Assembly: GCF_000517125.1 (NCBI RefSeq) | Contig: NZ_KI912155.1 | Coordinates: 3,398,034 to 3,462,033, forward strand | Source of the DNA: Arthrobacter sp. MA-N2 | GTDB lineage: Bacteria; Actinomycetota; Actinomycetes; Actinomycetales; Micrococcaceae | Reading direction: 5' to 3' | Length of the DNA stretch: 64,000 bases | In this document: in pieces, positions 53,111-61,739 of the stretch | Layout of the letters: every line of letters starts with the position of its first letter | How positions within the stretch are numbered: the stretch's first letter is position 1 | Translations under genes and position numbers: made by a program | Notes under the pieces: model-generated | Databases searched by the model: none | Seen by the model: the letters and a program-made list of their open reading frames with translations, nothing else | What the model was told of the DNA's origin: nothing

Positions 53111-53579
53111 GATGGTCCCCACCCCGGTCCTGAAGGTTAAATTGGCCCTGACGGCGGCCGGCGCCCAAGACACGGTACGCACCTTCGACGACGAAGTCCC
53201 CACGGCAGTCGCGGCAGCTTCCTTGTTGGGATGCGACGTCGCAGCGATCGCCAACAGCCTGGTCTTCGAGCTCAACGGCGCTCCGCTGCTGATTCTCGCA
53301 AGCGGAGCGGCGAAGGTGGACACCTCTCTGGTGGCGGCTACCTTGGGGACAGCCAGGATCCGCCGGGCAAGCCCCGATTTCGTCTTGGAACACACCGGCC
53401 AGGCAGTCGGCGGAGTGGCTCCTGTCGGCCACCCGCGACCCATCCGGACCATTCTCGACGTGACCTTGCAAGCCCACCCGATCCTTTGGGCTGGAGCTGG
53501 GGACCATACCTCCATGTTCTCCATCAGTTACAGCGAACTCCAACGGATTACGGCCGCGCAGCCACTGCGGGTCCGTTAG
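53094..53579 (+). CDS. YbaK/EbsC aminoacyl-tRNA deacylase family protein
   Basis: A 161-residue protein of the prolyl-tRNA editing domain family, which hydrolyses mischarged aminoacyl-tRNA. Visible are TAVAAASLLGCDVAAIANSLVF, LLILASGAAKVD and GQAVGGVAPVGHP. The lysine in GAAKVD corresponds to the conserved active-site lysine. The ATG at 53094 overlaps the SURF1 end; a second ATG at 53112 just after the SURF1 stop is equally possible. Confidence 0.85.
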   Translation: MPKATKMVPTPVLKVKLALTAAGAQDTVRTFDDEVPTAVAAASLLGCDVAAIANSLVFELNGAPLLILASGAAKVDTSLVAATLGTARIRRASPDFVLEHTGQAVGGVAPVGHPRPIRTILDVTLQAHPILWAGAGDHTSMFSISYSELQRITAAQPLRVR

Positions 53580-53633
53580 GCCTCATAGGCCCGGGCCATT
53601 GATCCGGTGCAGCGTGCCGCTAGGCTGGTGCCC

Positions 53634-54077
53634 ATGGCTGAATACACCTACGTCACGTACATCGAAGGAACCGCGGACCAGATTTGGACGGCCCTGACGG
53701 ACGCAGCCCAAAGCGCCGAGTACTGGGGCCACGCCAATGTCTCGGACTGGAAGGCAGGCTCACGCTGGGAACACCAGCGCACGGATGGCTCCGGGACCGC
53801 GGACGTAGTAGGAACCATCTTGGAGGCGACGCAGCCCCTGCGCCTTGTGAACACCTGGGAGGACCCAACGGTCCCGGAGGTCGTGAAGCCCGATGTTGTC
53901 ACCTTCACCATCGAGTCACACGACAGCATTGCCAGGCTAACGGTCCATCACAGGAACATCGCCGACGAAGAACAATTGGCGATTGCAAGCCGCGGCTGGT
54001 CGGCAGTCCTGTCGAACCTGAAAAGCTACATCGAACTGGGCCGTCCCCTCGCGTCGGTTCCGTGGGAAATGCCCTGA
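53634..54077 (+). CDS. SRPBCC (AHSA1-like) family protein
   Basis: A 147-residue START-like helix-grip protein. The family start YVTYIEGTADQIWTALTDAAQSAEYWG is clear, as are VVGTILEATQPLRLVNTWE and the last helix RGWSAVLSNLKSYIELG. It should bind a hydrophobic ligand; none is known. The ATG at 53634 fits the family start. It converges on the ABC-F gene with 15 nt between stops. Confidence 0.88.
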   Translation: MAEYTYVTYIEGTADQIWTALTDAAQSAEYWGHANVSDWKAGSRWEHQRTDGSGTADVVGTILEATQPLRLVNTWEDPTVPEVVKPDVVTFTIESHDSIARLTVHHRNIADEEQLAIASRGWSAVLSNLKSYIELGRPLASVPWEMP

Positions 54078-54092
54078 GCCGGAAGGAACCGC

Positions 54093-55691
54093 CTAGGCGA
54101 GGGTAATGAGGTCCAGGTAGTCCTCGTTCCAGTGGTCCTCGACGCCATCGGGAAGCAAGACCACCCGTTCGGGGTTCAGCGCTTCCACGGCGCCCTCATC
54201 GTGGCTGACGAGTACGACGGCGCCGGAATAGTTACGCAGCGCGCCCAGGATCTCGGCGCGGCTGGCCGGGTCGAGGTTGTTGGTAGGCTCGTCCAGGAGC
54301 AGCACGTTGGCACTTGAGGCCACGATCGTGGCGAGCGCCAGGCGCGTCTTCTCACCACCTGACAGCACACCTGCCGGCTTGTCGACGTCATCGCCCGAGA
54401 ACAGGAAAGAGCCGAGGATCCCACGGACCTCCGCGTCCTTCATGTCCGGAGCGGATGAACGCATGTTCTCCAGGACGGTACGGTCATGATCCAGGGTTTC
54501 GTGTTCCTGGGCGTAGTAGCCCACTTTGAGGCCGTGGCCGGGAAGGATTTCGCCCGTGTCCGGTTTGTCCACTCCTGCGAGCATGCGCAAGAGAGTGGTC
54601 TTGCCCGCGCCGTTGAGGCCTAGGATGACGACCTTGGAACCGCGATCGATCGCCAGGTCAACATCGGTGAAGATTTCCAGTGAGCCGTATGACTTGCTCA
54701 AGCCTTCCGCAGTGAGCGGAGTCTTGCCGCAGGGAGCAGGATCCGGGAAACGCAGGGCTGCCACGCGGTCATGCTCGCGGACCGCTTCCAGGCCGCCAAG
54801 CAGCCGCTCGGCACGCTTCGCCATGTTCTGGGCCGCTACGGCCTTGGTGGCCTTGGCGCGCATCTTGTTCGCTTGGTCCATGAGGACCTGCGCCTTCTTC
54901 TCGGCGTTGGCACGCTCACGCTTGCGGGCGCGCTCGTCGGTTTCACGCTGCTGCAGGTAGCGCTTCCAGCCCATGTTGTAGAAGTCGATCTGCGCCCGGT
55001 TGGCATCCAGGTGATAGACCTTGTTGACCGTGGCTTCAAGGAGTTCCACGTCGTGGCTGATCACGATCAGACCGCCTTGGTGGCCCTTGAGGAAGTCGCG
55101 GAGCCAGGTGATGGAGTCCGCGTCGAGGTGGTTGGTGGGTTCGTCCAGGAGCAGTGTTTCAGCATCCGAATAGAGGATCCGGGCCAGCTCAACGCGACGG
55201 CGCTGGCCGCCCGAAAGTGTCTTGAGGGGCTGGTTCAGGAGTCGCTCCGGAAGGGACAGATTGGAGGAAATAGCCGCGGCTTCGGCCTCGGCCGCATAAC
55301 CGCCCCCGGCGAGGAACTCGCTTTCCAAGCGGTCATAGCGGTTCATGGCCTTGCGCTGCACTGTGGCATCTTCACTGGACATGTCCGCTTGTGCCTGCTT
55401 CAGTTTGCCGACCACCACGTCCAGACCGCGGGCGGAGAGGATACGGTCGCGTGCCAGCTGCTCCATGTCCGGGGTCCGGGGATCCTGCGGCAAATAGCCA
55501 ATCTCGCCGCTGCGGGCAACCTTGCCCGCAGCGGGCAAGCCCTCACCGGCCAGGACACGGGTGAGGGTCGTCTTACCCGCACCGTTCCGCCCGACCAGGC
55601 CGATCTTGTCCCCCTTGTCCACGCGGAAGCTGACCTGGTCCATGAGCAGGCGGGCGCCTGCGCGCAGTTCGAGTTCCTGGACGGTAATCAA
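54093..55691 (-). CDS. ABC-F family ATPase (ribosome-associated type)
   Basis: A 532-residue soluble protein with two ABC domains. Walker A motifs are GRNGAGKTT and GLNGAGKTT, signatures LSGGQRRRVELARIL and LSGGEKTRLALATIV, and Walker B LLLDEPTNHLD and LLLDEPTNNLD. The basic helical linker between them (RYLQQRETDERARKRERANAE region) reaches into the ribosome in ABC-F proteins. No membrane segment is present. The start is TTG at 55691, matching the family N-terminus. It may be a translation factor or a resistance factor. Confidence 0.9.
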   Translation of the reverse strand: MITVQELELRAGARLLMDQVSFRVDKGDKIGLVGRNGAGKTTLTRVLAGEGLPAAGKVARSGEIGYLPQDPRTPDMEQLARDRILSARGLDVVVGKLKQAQADMSSEDATVQRKAMNRYDRLESEFLAGGGYAAEAEAAAISSNLSLPERLLNQPLKTLSGGQRRRVELARILYSDAETLLLDEPTNHLDADSITWLRDFLKGHQGGLIVISHDVELLEATVNKVYHLDANRAQIDFYNMGWKRYLQQRETDERARKRERANAEKKAQVLMDQANKMRAKATKAVAAQNMAKRAERLLGGLEAVREHDRVAALRFPDPAPCGKTPLTAEGLSKSYGSLEIFTDVDLAIDRGSKVVILGLNGAGKTTLLRMLAGVDKPDTGEILPGHGLKVGYYAQEHETLDHDRTVLENMRSSAPDMKDAEVRGILGSFLFSGDDVDKPAGVLSGGEKTRLALATIVASSANVLLLDEPTNNLDPASRAEILGALRNYSGAVVLVSHDEGAVEALNPERVVLLPDGVEDHWNEDYLDLITLA

Positions 55692-55960
55692 TTCGGGGGA
55701 TGCCTTTCAATGGGGAACACCCGCAGCACGGAGTTCATCGGTGCAGCTGAGGCGAGGGAGGCCGAGCGATCGGCCTTGACAATTCTACCGCCCGCCGCGT
55801 CCCGCGCTTGCCAGGACTAAGACGCCAGTACACGATTCCAGAATAGTAAGCACCCTTGCTACTAGTTCCGGCGCGTGGTTAGGTGGAATCGGGACCGCCG
55901 GAGCCCTCATGTTGCAGCTCAGGCATGAGTCCGGTTTGACGATCGCTAGGGAGAGTCTCG

Positions 55961-56722
55961 ATGAGCAGCACAACAGGATCCGAAGGCAGGCACCTCCGGG
56001 ACGACCGCGGCCAAGCTGGAATCCCGGACGCCGTCGAATCGCGGGACGAGCAGGTTGGTGAAGTGCGGCGAAATGAGCCCGGCTACGTGGACGACACGAG
56101 CAACTATGGCGTGGCTCCCGCCGCATACGACCCCCGTGCCGCCACCCGCGAGACGGTCATTGCACGGGAAAAGGAACAGTTCGGCGGAATCAAGATCGGC
56201 TCCGCCTTCTTCGGCTGGCTGACCGCCACTGGAATGGCAGTGCTTCTCATTGCCATCCTCACGGCGGCCGGCGTGGCGGTCGGACTCGCAAACAACACGA
56301 ACGTCAACGATGCAGTGAACCAGGCGGGTTCGCAGACGGTTGGCATCGCAGGCGTGATCGCCCTCTTGGTGATCCTGTTCCTTTCCTACTACTCCGGCGG
56401 CTACGTGGCCGGTCGCATGGCTCGATTCAACGGCGTCAGGCAAGGCTTCATGGTCTGGCTCTGGGCAATTATCGCGGCCGTCCTGGTGGCCCTGCTTGGC
56501 CTGATAGCCGGACAGCGGTTCAATATCCTCGCTAACCTCAACAGCTTCCCGAGGATTCCAGTCAATGAGGGACAGTTGAGCACCACCGGCATCATCGCGG
56601 CCGTCGTCGTGGCCGCAGTGACCCTGGTCGCGGCCGTACTAGGCGGCCTGGCGGGCATGCATTACCACCGCAAGGTTGACCGCGCAGGTTTCACCCCAGC
56701 GGAGGAGTCCGGGGAGGACTGA
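55961..56722 (+). CDS. Four-helix membrane protein, unknown function
   Basis: A 253-residue protein. A charged, disordered N-terminal 75 residues is followed by four hydrophobic helices at about 82-109, 126-148, 161-183 and 207-232. The segment FGGIKIGSAFFGWLTATGM before helix 1 and the GGYVAGRMARFNGVRQG loop are features I associate with YrzE-like actinobacterial membrane proteins. The ATG has GGGAGAG 8 nt upstream. No partner gene is obvious. Confidence 0.8.
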   Translation: MSSTTGSEGRHLRDDRGQAGIPDAVESRDEQVGEVRRNEPGYVDDTSNYGVAPAAYDPRAATRETVIAREKEQFGGIKIGSAFFGWLTATGMAVLLIAILTAAGVAVGLANNTNVNDAVNQAGSQTVGIAGVIALLVILFLSYYSGGYVAGRMARFNGVRQGFMVWLWAIIAAVLVALLGLIAGQRFNILANLNSFPRIPVNEGQLSTTGIIAAVVVAAVTLVAAVLGGLAGMHYHRKVDRAGFTPAEESGED

Positions 56723-56792
56723 TCGGGATGCCGCCCGCAACGGGACGGCCTTTGTACCTTGACGCCAAGGCCTCCCTCCGACACTCGTGGAT

Positions 56793-56809
56793 ACCCTACA
56801 AAATAGGGT
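56793..56809. promoter_or_regulatory. Inverted repeat upstream of bioY
   Basis: ACCCTA-CAAAA-TAGGGT is a perfect 6-bp inverted repeat 67 nt before the bioY ATG. It could be an operator for biotin-responsive control. It matches none of the BirA, BioR or BioQ boxes I know, and no copy was seen before the acyl-CoA ligase at 61555. Confidence 0.4.
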
Positions 56810-56875
56810 CCTCGGCTGCTCTGTAATCTCGATTCCAGGGGATTTACTCCGCCCCGGCATCAGACAGGACACACC

Positions 56876-57490
56876 ATGAGCAGCATCAAAACCGCAGCTA
56901 CGGGACGCACCAGCGCCCGCAGCCGCTGGACCTCTACGGACATCGGCCTCATCGCCGTCTTCGCGGCCTTGGTGGCCGCTTCAACCATGGTCCCGGGGAT
57001 CCCCGTAGGAGCCCTCGGCGTCCCGATCACCCTGCAGACCCTCGCCGTCATGCTCACCGGACTCGTGCTCGGCGGCGGCCGGGCGTTTGCCGCCGTCGGG
57101 CTCTACACCCTGCTCGGTTTCGCCGGACTGCCGATCTTTAGCGGGGGCCGCAGCGGGCTCGGCATCCTGGCAACCCCATCAGCCGGCTACATCATCGCCT
57201 TCCCGCTTGCTGCCGCAGCTGCCGGGTGGTTGGCTGCCCTCGTGATCCGCAAGACGGTGAAGTACCGCGCCGCGTTCCTGTTTGCGGCGGCCATGATCAG
57301 CACCATCGTGCTCATCCATGGCCTCGGAGTGCTTGGCTTCATGGTCAATGGAAAGTTCGACTTCGCCAAGGCATTCCTGGCCGACCTGCCCTACTACCCG
57401 GGCGACACCATCAAGAATGTCCTGGCAGCAATCATCGCTGTCTCCCTGCACCGGGCCTTCCCGGACATCCTGGTCCGCCGCGTCAAATAG
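56876..57490 (+). CDS. bioY: Biotin ECF transporter S component BioY
   Basis: A 204-residue membrane protein that binds biotin. It has six hydrophobic helices and the BioY signatures VPITLQTLAVMLTGLVLGG, LYTLLGFAGLPIFSGGRSG and SAGYIIAFPLAA. LADLPYYPGDTIKNVLAAI near the C-terminus is also characteristic. It is followed by bioM and bioN, which complete the energy-coupling transporter. Confidence 0.96.
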   Translation: MSSIKTAATGRTSARSRWTSTDIGLIAVFAALVAASTMVPGIPVGALGVPITLQTLAVMLTGLVLGGGRAFAAVGLYTLLGFAGLPIFSGGRSGLGILATPSAGYIIAFPLAAAAAGWLAALVIRKTVKYRAAFLFAAAMISTIVLIHGLGVLGFMVNGKFDFAKAFLADLPYYPGDTIKNVLAAIIAVSLHRAFPDILVRRVK

Positions 57491-57524
57491 GCGCCGCACC
57501 ACAAAGAGCGGGAACAATCCATAC

Positions 57525-58274
57525 ATGAACACCATCATTCTGAGTGACGTCTCCGTACGGGTTGTCGTCGATGGCAGCCACACTCCCAAGACCTTGTTGC
57601 AGGACGTCTCGCTGAAACTGAGCGAGCGGCGCATCGCCGTCATTGGGGCCAACGGCTCCGGAAAATCCACCTTGTTGCGCCTGCTCAACGGCTTGGTCGC
57701 TCCCAGCGAGGGTGCCGTCACAGTCAACGGCGCGGACAGCATCGGAGACGTCCGCCAGGTCCGTAGCCAGGTCGGATTCGTCTTCACCGATCCCCTATCC
57801 CAGCTGGTCATGCCTACCGGCCGTGAAGATGTTGAATTGTCCCTGCGGCGTTCCATCAGGAACTCCAAGGAGCGTTCGGCCCGCGCCGAAGCAGTCCTCG
57901 AACGGTTCGGCCTCCTGAAACTAGCCGATCAAAGCATTTACGAACTCTCCGGCGGAGAACGGCAGCTGCTCGCCCTCGCCGCGGTCCTCGCGGTGAATCC
58001 CGCAGTGTTGGTCCTCGATGAGCCTTCAACGCTGTTGGACCTTCGCAACCGGGAACTGCTCCGGCGCACGCTTGCCGGCCTGGAACAACAGATCATCATG
58101 TCCACCCACGACCTCGAGCTTGCCCGCGAAGCGGATCGCGCGTTGGTGGTGGACGAGGGACGGATAGTGTTCGACGGCGGAGCAGCCGACGCCGTCGAAC
58201 ACTACCGTGCACTCTGCGCCGAGGCAGTGGAGCCCGGCGAACCTGCCCTTCGGGGACGAGTGCAGGCGACGTGA
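57525..58274 (+). CDS. bioM: Biotin ECF transporter ATPase BioM
   Basis: A 249-residue ABC ATPase. Walker A is GANGSGKST, the Q-loop region FVFTDPLSQLVMPTGREDVE is typical of ECF A components, the signature is LSGGERQLLALAAVL, and Walker B is VLVLDEPSTLLD. It powers biotin import through BioN and BioY. The ATG at 57525 follows GGGAA at about 10 nt and lies 34 nt after bioY. Its stop overlaps the GTG of bioN (GTGA). Confidence 0.94.
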   Translation: MNTIILSDVSVRVVVDGSHTPKTLLQDVSLKLSERRIAVIGANGSGKSTLLRLLNGLVAPSEGAVTVNGADSIGDVRQVRSQVGFVFTDPLSQLVMPTGREDVELSLRRSIRNSKERSARAEAVLERFGLLKLADQSIYELSGGERQLLALAAVLAVNPAVLVLDEPSTLLDLRNRELLRRTLAGLEQQIIMSTHDLELAREADRALVVDEGRIVFDGGAADAVEHYRALCAEAVEPGEPALRGRVQAT

Positions 58275-58894
58275 GGAGCCGCGGGGTCCTCATCCCCCAC
58301 TATGTGCGCGGCGACTCGATCGTGCACCGCACGCCCTTATGGCTCAAGTTCCTCTTGGTTGCAGGCTGCGGCCTCGCCTCGTTCTTGATAGTCGATTGGC
58401 TCGTCTCGGCAGCGGTCCTGGCCGTGATGTGCGCGCTCTTCCTCCTGAGCGGCGCAGGCTTCAGACGGCTCGCGCATTCCGTGTGGCTGGTGACGCCCAT
58501 CCTTCTGGTCATCGGCGCGTTCCAGTGGTGGCAGCTGGGCGGCCCGGTCGCCGCCCGGATCGTGCTCAACGTGCTCGTCTGTGTCGTCGCTGCATCGGTG
58601 CTGACGGTCACGACTCCGGTGCAGGCGCTGCTCGACGGGGTGGTAGCCCTGTCCAAACCGCTCAAGCGCTTCGGCGCGGATCCCGAGCGTTTCGCACTGA
58701 CCATAGCCATTATGTTGCGGAGCCTTCCGTTCATCGCGGCAGCATTCTCCGATGTCCGTGACTCCGCCCGTGCCCGCGGTTTGGAACGGAATCCCCGCGC
58801 TTTGGTCTTGCCGGTCTTCATCACCACGGTTGCCTATGCGCGACAGACCGGCGACGCCTTGGCCGCGCGCGGCCTGGGAGACGCCGAAGACTAG
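58271..58894 (+). CDS. bioN: Biotin ECF transporter transmembrane protein BioN
   Basis: A 207-residue T component. About four or five helices are visible in the first 125 residues. The coupling motifs for the ATPase are in DSARARGLERNPR and the C-terminal ARQTGDALAARGLG, both of the A-R-G type. Translation is coupled to bioM by the 4-nt overlap. Its TAG stop and the facing thiolase stop share a CTAG. Confidence 0.93.
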   Translation: MRSRGVLIPHYVRGDSIVHRTPLWLKFLLVAGCGLASFLIVDWLVSAAVLAVMCALFLLSGAGFRRLAHSVWLVTPILLVIGAFQWWQLGGPVAARIVLNVLVCVVAASVLTVTTPVQALLDGVVALSKPLKRFGADPERFALTIAIMLRSLPFIAAAFSDVRDSARARGLERNPRALVLPVFITTVAYARQTGDALAARGLGDAED

Positions 58895-60084
58895 TCGCCC
58901 CGCAGCTGGACGTACCGGAACATCGCGGCCGTGCCCATCCCACCCGCGATGCTGATCATCGCCAGGGCCAAGCTCTCCCGGCCTCGCTGCCGGCCGGCAA
59001 TAGTGCGGGCTTGCGCCAGGATCCGCGTCACCAACACGGCCCCGGACGCACCATAACCGTGCCCCAAAGCCAAGGCCCCGCCGTCGAGGTTCGCCCGTTC
59101 GGGGTCGACCCCGAGCACGTCAAGGCAGGCGAGGGTCTGCGAAGCGAATGCTTCGTTGAATTCCACGAGGTCCAGTTCCTCCGGCTCCAGATCAAGCCCC
59201 GCGAGCAGCCGCTTGGCCGCCACCGAGGCTCCGATGCCCAACAGTTCCGGGTCCACCCCTGCCGTGTCAGTGCCCAACACGAGCAGGCCGTCGGCGGCAC
59301 CCAGTGCCTGCGCCCGCTCCAACGAGGTGATCACGACGGCGGAGGCCGCGTCCGCGTCGAAGCATGAGTTTGCCGCCGTCACCGTTCCGCCCGGCACGAA
59401 TACAGCGGGAAAGCGTGACATGAGCCCGGCCTTGAGCGATGCGCGGGGTCCGTCATCGGCCTCCACCACGGCACCACCGGCATCCACGGGAACAATTTCC
59501 GGGCCGAAGGCCCCGGCGACTTTGGCGGCGACGGCTCGCTGGTGGCTCCGCAAGGCGAAGTCATCCTGCCGCTCGCGGGTGATGCCGAACTCCCGCGCCA
59601 CATTTTCGGCCGCAACGCCCATGTCCGGGTCGCCAAACTCCGGCGGCACAAAGGTGGCGCGCGTGAAAAAGTCCGGCGCGCCGTCGGGGTCCGGGGTTCT
59701 CCGCGCACGCAAGGGCGCCGTACTGATGCTTTCCACTCCCCCGGCCAAGTAGATTCCGTTGCCGCCCGCTGCCACCAGCCGGGAGGCCAAGGCAATGGCG
59801 TCGAGACCGGAACCGCACTGCCGGTCCACGGTCAGCCCGGGAACCTCCACCGGCAGTCCCGCTTGCAATGCGGCGTACCGGGCCAGGTTGCCGCCACCAC
59901 CCACGGCATTGCCGATCACGACGTCGCAGACCTCCGCGTCGGCAACACCCGTGGCAGTCAGGAGGGAGCGGAGGACGGGAGCGAGGAGTTCCTCTGCCCG
60001 CAGCGACTTCAGTTGGCCGTGGGATCGGCAAATGGGTGTCCGCAGGGCAGCAATAATGACGGGCTGGCGCGAAGGATCCGGCAC
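58891..60084 (-). CDS. Thiolase family protein, second catalytic Cys replaced by Ser
   Basis: A 397-residue thiolase. The nucleophile Cys90 is in VDRQCGSGLDAIAL, the substrate-binding FNEAFASQ is present, and His342 is in ALALGHGYGASG. The position of the second catalytic Cys (CxGGG in the family) reads S378-I-A-G-G-M-G, coded AGC, so normal proton transfer may be lost. The GTG at 60084 has AGGGGA close upstream; a TTG at 60132 would overlap the ligase stop. It follows the acyl-CoA ligase on the same strand and converges on bioN. The pair resembles the biotin-regulated yhfS-yhfT genes of Bacillus. Confidence 0.86.
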   Translation of the reverse strand: MPDPSRQPVIIAALRTPICRSHGQLKSLRAEELLAPVLRSLLTATGVADAEVCDVVIGNAVGGGGNLARYAALQAGLPVEVPGLTVDRQCGSGLDAIALASRLVAAGGNGIYLAGGVESISTAPLRARRTPDPDGAPDFFTRATFVPPEFGDPDMGVAAENVAREFGITRERQDDFALRSHQRAVAAKVAGAFGPEIVPVDAGGAVVEADDGPRASLKAGLMSRFPAVFVPGGTVTAANSCFDADAASAVVITSLERAQALGAADGLLVLGTDTAGVDPELLGIGASVAAKRLLAGLDLEPEELDLVEFNEAFASQTLACLDVLGVDPERANLDGGALALGHGYGASGAVLVTRILAQARTIAGRQRGRESLALAMISIAGGMGTAAMFRYVQLRGD

Positions 60085-60124
60085 CGTCCCCTGTCTGCCG
60101 CTGGACAACGGGCTAGACAAGCCG

Positions 60125-61555
60125 CTAAGCAAGGGGCCTCAGCCGCGGATCGTTGTTCTTGATCCAGTCCAGAAGAATCTGGCGGCTGACCTTTCCGCGG
60201 TCCGTCACCGGCAATTCAGAAAGCGCGAAATACTGCTGGGGCCGCTTGTCCCGCGCGAGCAAGCCGTCCAGGCCTGTCTTCACTTGGGTTGCCGTCACCG
60301 AACCGTAGGCGGGGAGGATCCCTGCCACCACTTTCTCCCCGCGTACCTCGTCTGGCATTCCAGCCGCGACCGCCGCCGAGACTCCGGGAACCGAGGCCAG
60401 GGCAAGCTCCACCTCGTGGGGATAAACGTTCTTCCCCGACGTGATGATCATGTCCGATCGCCGGCCAAGGATATGCAGGACCCCGGCGTCCACGTAGCCT
60501 TGGTCTCCCACCGTGTACCAGCCGTTGAAGCAGCGCAGGGCCTGGCCGTCATCTCCCCACAAATAGCCGTTGCTGACCATGCCCGAGCGCACGGAGATGT
60601 TGCCGTGAGCCCCCTCAGCTTGCTCCGCGCCGTCGTCGTCCATGATCTTGAGTTCGACGCCGGGGAACGGCGCGCCGATCCCCGTACCGCCGGCGTCGAG
60701 CGGCTCCCCGGCAGCAAGGCGCGTCCCCGAAACGAAACTGAGTTCGGAGGCACCGTAATACTCGAAGATCGCCGCGTTGGGGGCCCAACGCCTGGCAGCC
60801 TCCAACGTGCGCGCATCCAGTTTCGAGCCAGCGCAGATGATGCTGCGCAGCCCCGATGCGTCGACGCCACCAGCCAAGCCGCGTTCGCTCAAGAGGCGCA
60901 GCACAGTAGGCGCCAGGACCAAGCGCGTGACGCCGTCGTGGCCGATGGCTGCATGGGCGTCGCCGACGTCGAAGGTCTCCAACGTGTGAAAAGCCGCCCC
61001 GGCATACAGGCATTCCGAGAGGGCATACAAGTTCAAGCTTGCGGCGAGGGGCCCGGGGGCCAACGTTCTATCCTCCGGTGCCAGCCCGAAGAATTCGATG
61101 GAGGCATCAAACGAAAGTTGCCACGAACGCCGCGAACGGGTGAAAGCTTTGGGAACGGACGTGGTTCCGGACGTCAGGCCTATCAGGAACGCCGAGTCGG
61201 GACGGCCGTCAAGCAGTTCACCGCCGCCGGCAAACGCCTGGGCAGCAGCCAACCCCGCGCTATTGCCTCGCTGCGCTTCACCGATCCGCTGGGCAACCTC
61301 GTCGAGCATGGGCTGCGGCCACAACGGGTCGAGTACGGCGCAGCACCGTTCGCCGGCTACGGCGGCCGCGTAGTCCACCACGAAGTCCAGGGAATTGGGC
61401 TCGGCGAGAATCGTCGTCGCTGCCGTCTCCACGAGGCGCACTGTTGCCGCGTCCCGCAGCTCCGCCCAGCTGAGGCGTTTGCCGCCCACGACGACGGCAG
61501 TGTCGTCGGGGCGCTCGTCGGCCCAGAGTTGAAGTTTGTCCAGAAAGGGCATCAT
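60125..61555 (-). CDS. AMP-dependent acyl-CoA ligase
   Basis: A 476-residue adenylate-forming enzyme. Core motifs are LIGLTSGTTSVPKAF (P-loop), EYYGASE, WYTVGDQGYVD and GRRSDMIITSGKNVYPHEVE, with the C-terminal catalytic lysine region in DRGKVSRQIL. It should activate a carboxylic acid to acyl-CoA. The acid is unknown; next to bioYMN and a thiolase, a pimelate-type or fatty acid is a reasonable guess. The ATG at 61555 is followed by a second ATG, either of which may be used. Confidence 0.9.
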   Translation of the reverse strand: MMPFLDKLQLWADERPDDTAVVVGGKRLSWAELRDAATVRLVETAATTILAEPNSLDFVVDYAAAVAGERCCAVLDPLWPQPMLDEVAQRIGEAQRGNSAGLAAAQAFAGGGELLDGRPDSAFLIGLTSGTTSVPKAFTRSRRSWQLSFDASIEFFGLAPEDRTLAPGPLAASLNLYALSECLYAGAAFHTLETFDVGDAHAAIGHDGVTRLVLAPTVLRLLSERGLAGGVDASGLRSIICAGSKLDARTLEAARRWAPNAAIFEYYGASELSFVSGTRLAAGEPLDAGGTGIGAPFPGVELKIMDDDGAEQAEGAHGNISVRSGMVSNGYLWGDDGQALRCFNGWYTVGDQGYVDAGVLHILGRRSDMIITSGKNVYPHEVELALASVPGVSAAVAAGMPDEVRGEKVVAGILPAYGSVTATQVKTGLDGLLARDKRPQQYFALSELPVTDRGKVSRQILLDWIKNNDPRLRPLA

Positions 61556-61642
61556 CGAATTTTAGCCGCTGACGAATCCCCGGGCCCTTTCTGTGACGCT
61601 CGGGGTCATGACGATGAGTTTCAGAGGGGCGGAACTGGCGTA

Positions 61643-61692
61643 ACGACGACGGCCGGTCCCCTTCCAAGAGGAAGGTGACCGGCCGTCGTCGT
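61643..61692 (-). terminator. Large hairpin downstream of sufT
   Basis: A 15-bp perfect outer stem (61643-61657 with 61678-61692) encloses an inner CCTTCC/GGAAGG stem with an AAGA loop. It lies 35 nt after the sufT stop and probably ends the suf operon transcript. Confidence 0.8.
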
Positions 61693-61715
61693 ACTCCCAG
61701 CGGGAGGCCGGGGAC

Positions 61716-61739
61716 CTAGATGTTGAACTAGATGTTGAA
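61716..61739. repeat. 12-bp tandem duplication at the sufT stop
   Basis: CTAGATGTTGAA occurs twice without a gap (61716-61727 and 61728-61739). On the minus strand this repeats the last codons and the TAG stop of sufT, so the second stop lies 12 nt after the first. It looks like a small slippage or repair duplication. Confidence 0.9.

Noticed and set aside
55692..55960. Hidden gene between the ABC-F gene and the four-helix membrane protein gene
   Set aside because: No supported frame; it is the divergent promoter region, with a TAGAAT-like -10 on the minus strand but no matching -35.
59759..61678. 639-codon plus-strand open frame
   Set aside because: It is antisense to the thiolase and acyl-CoA ligase genes, whose catalytic motifs are clear.
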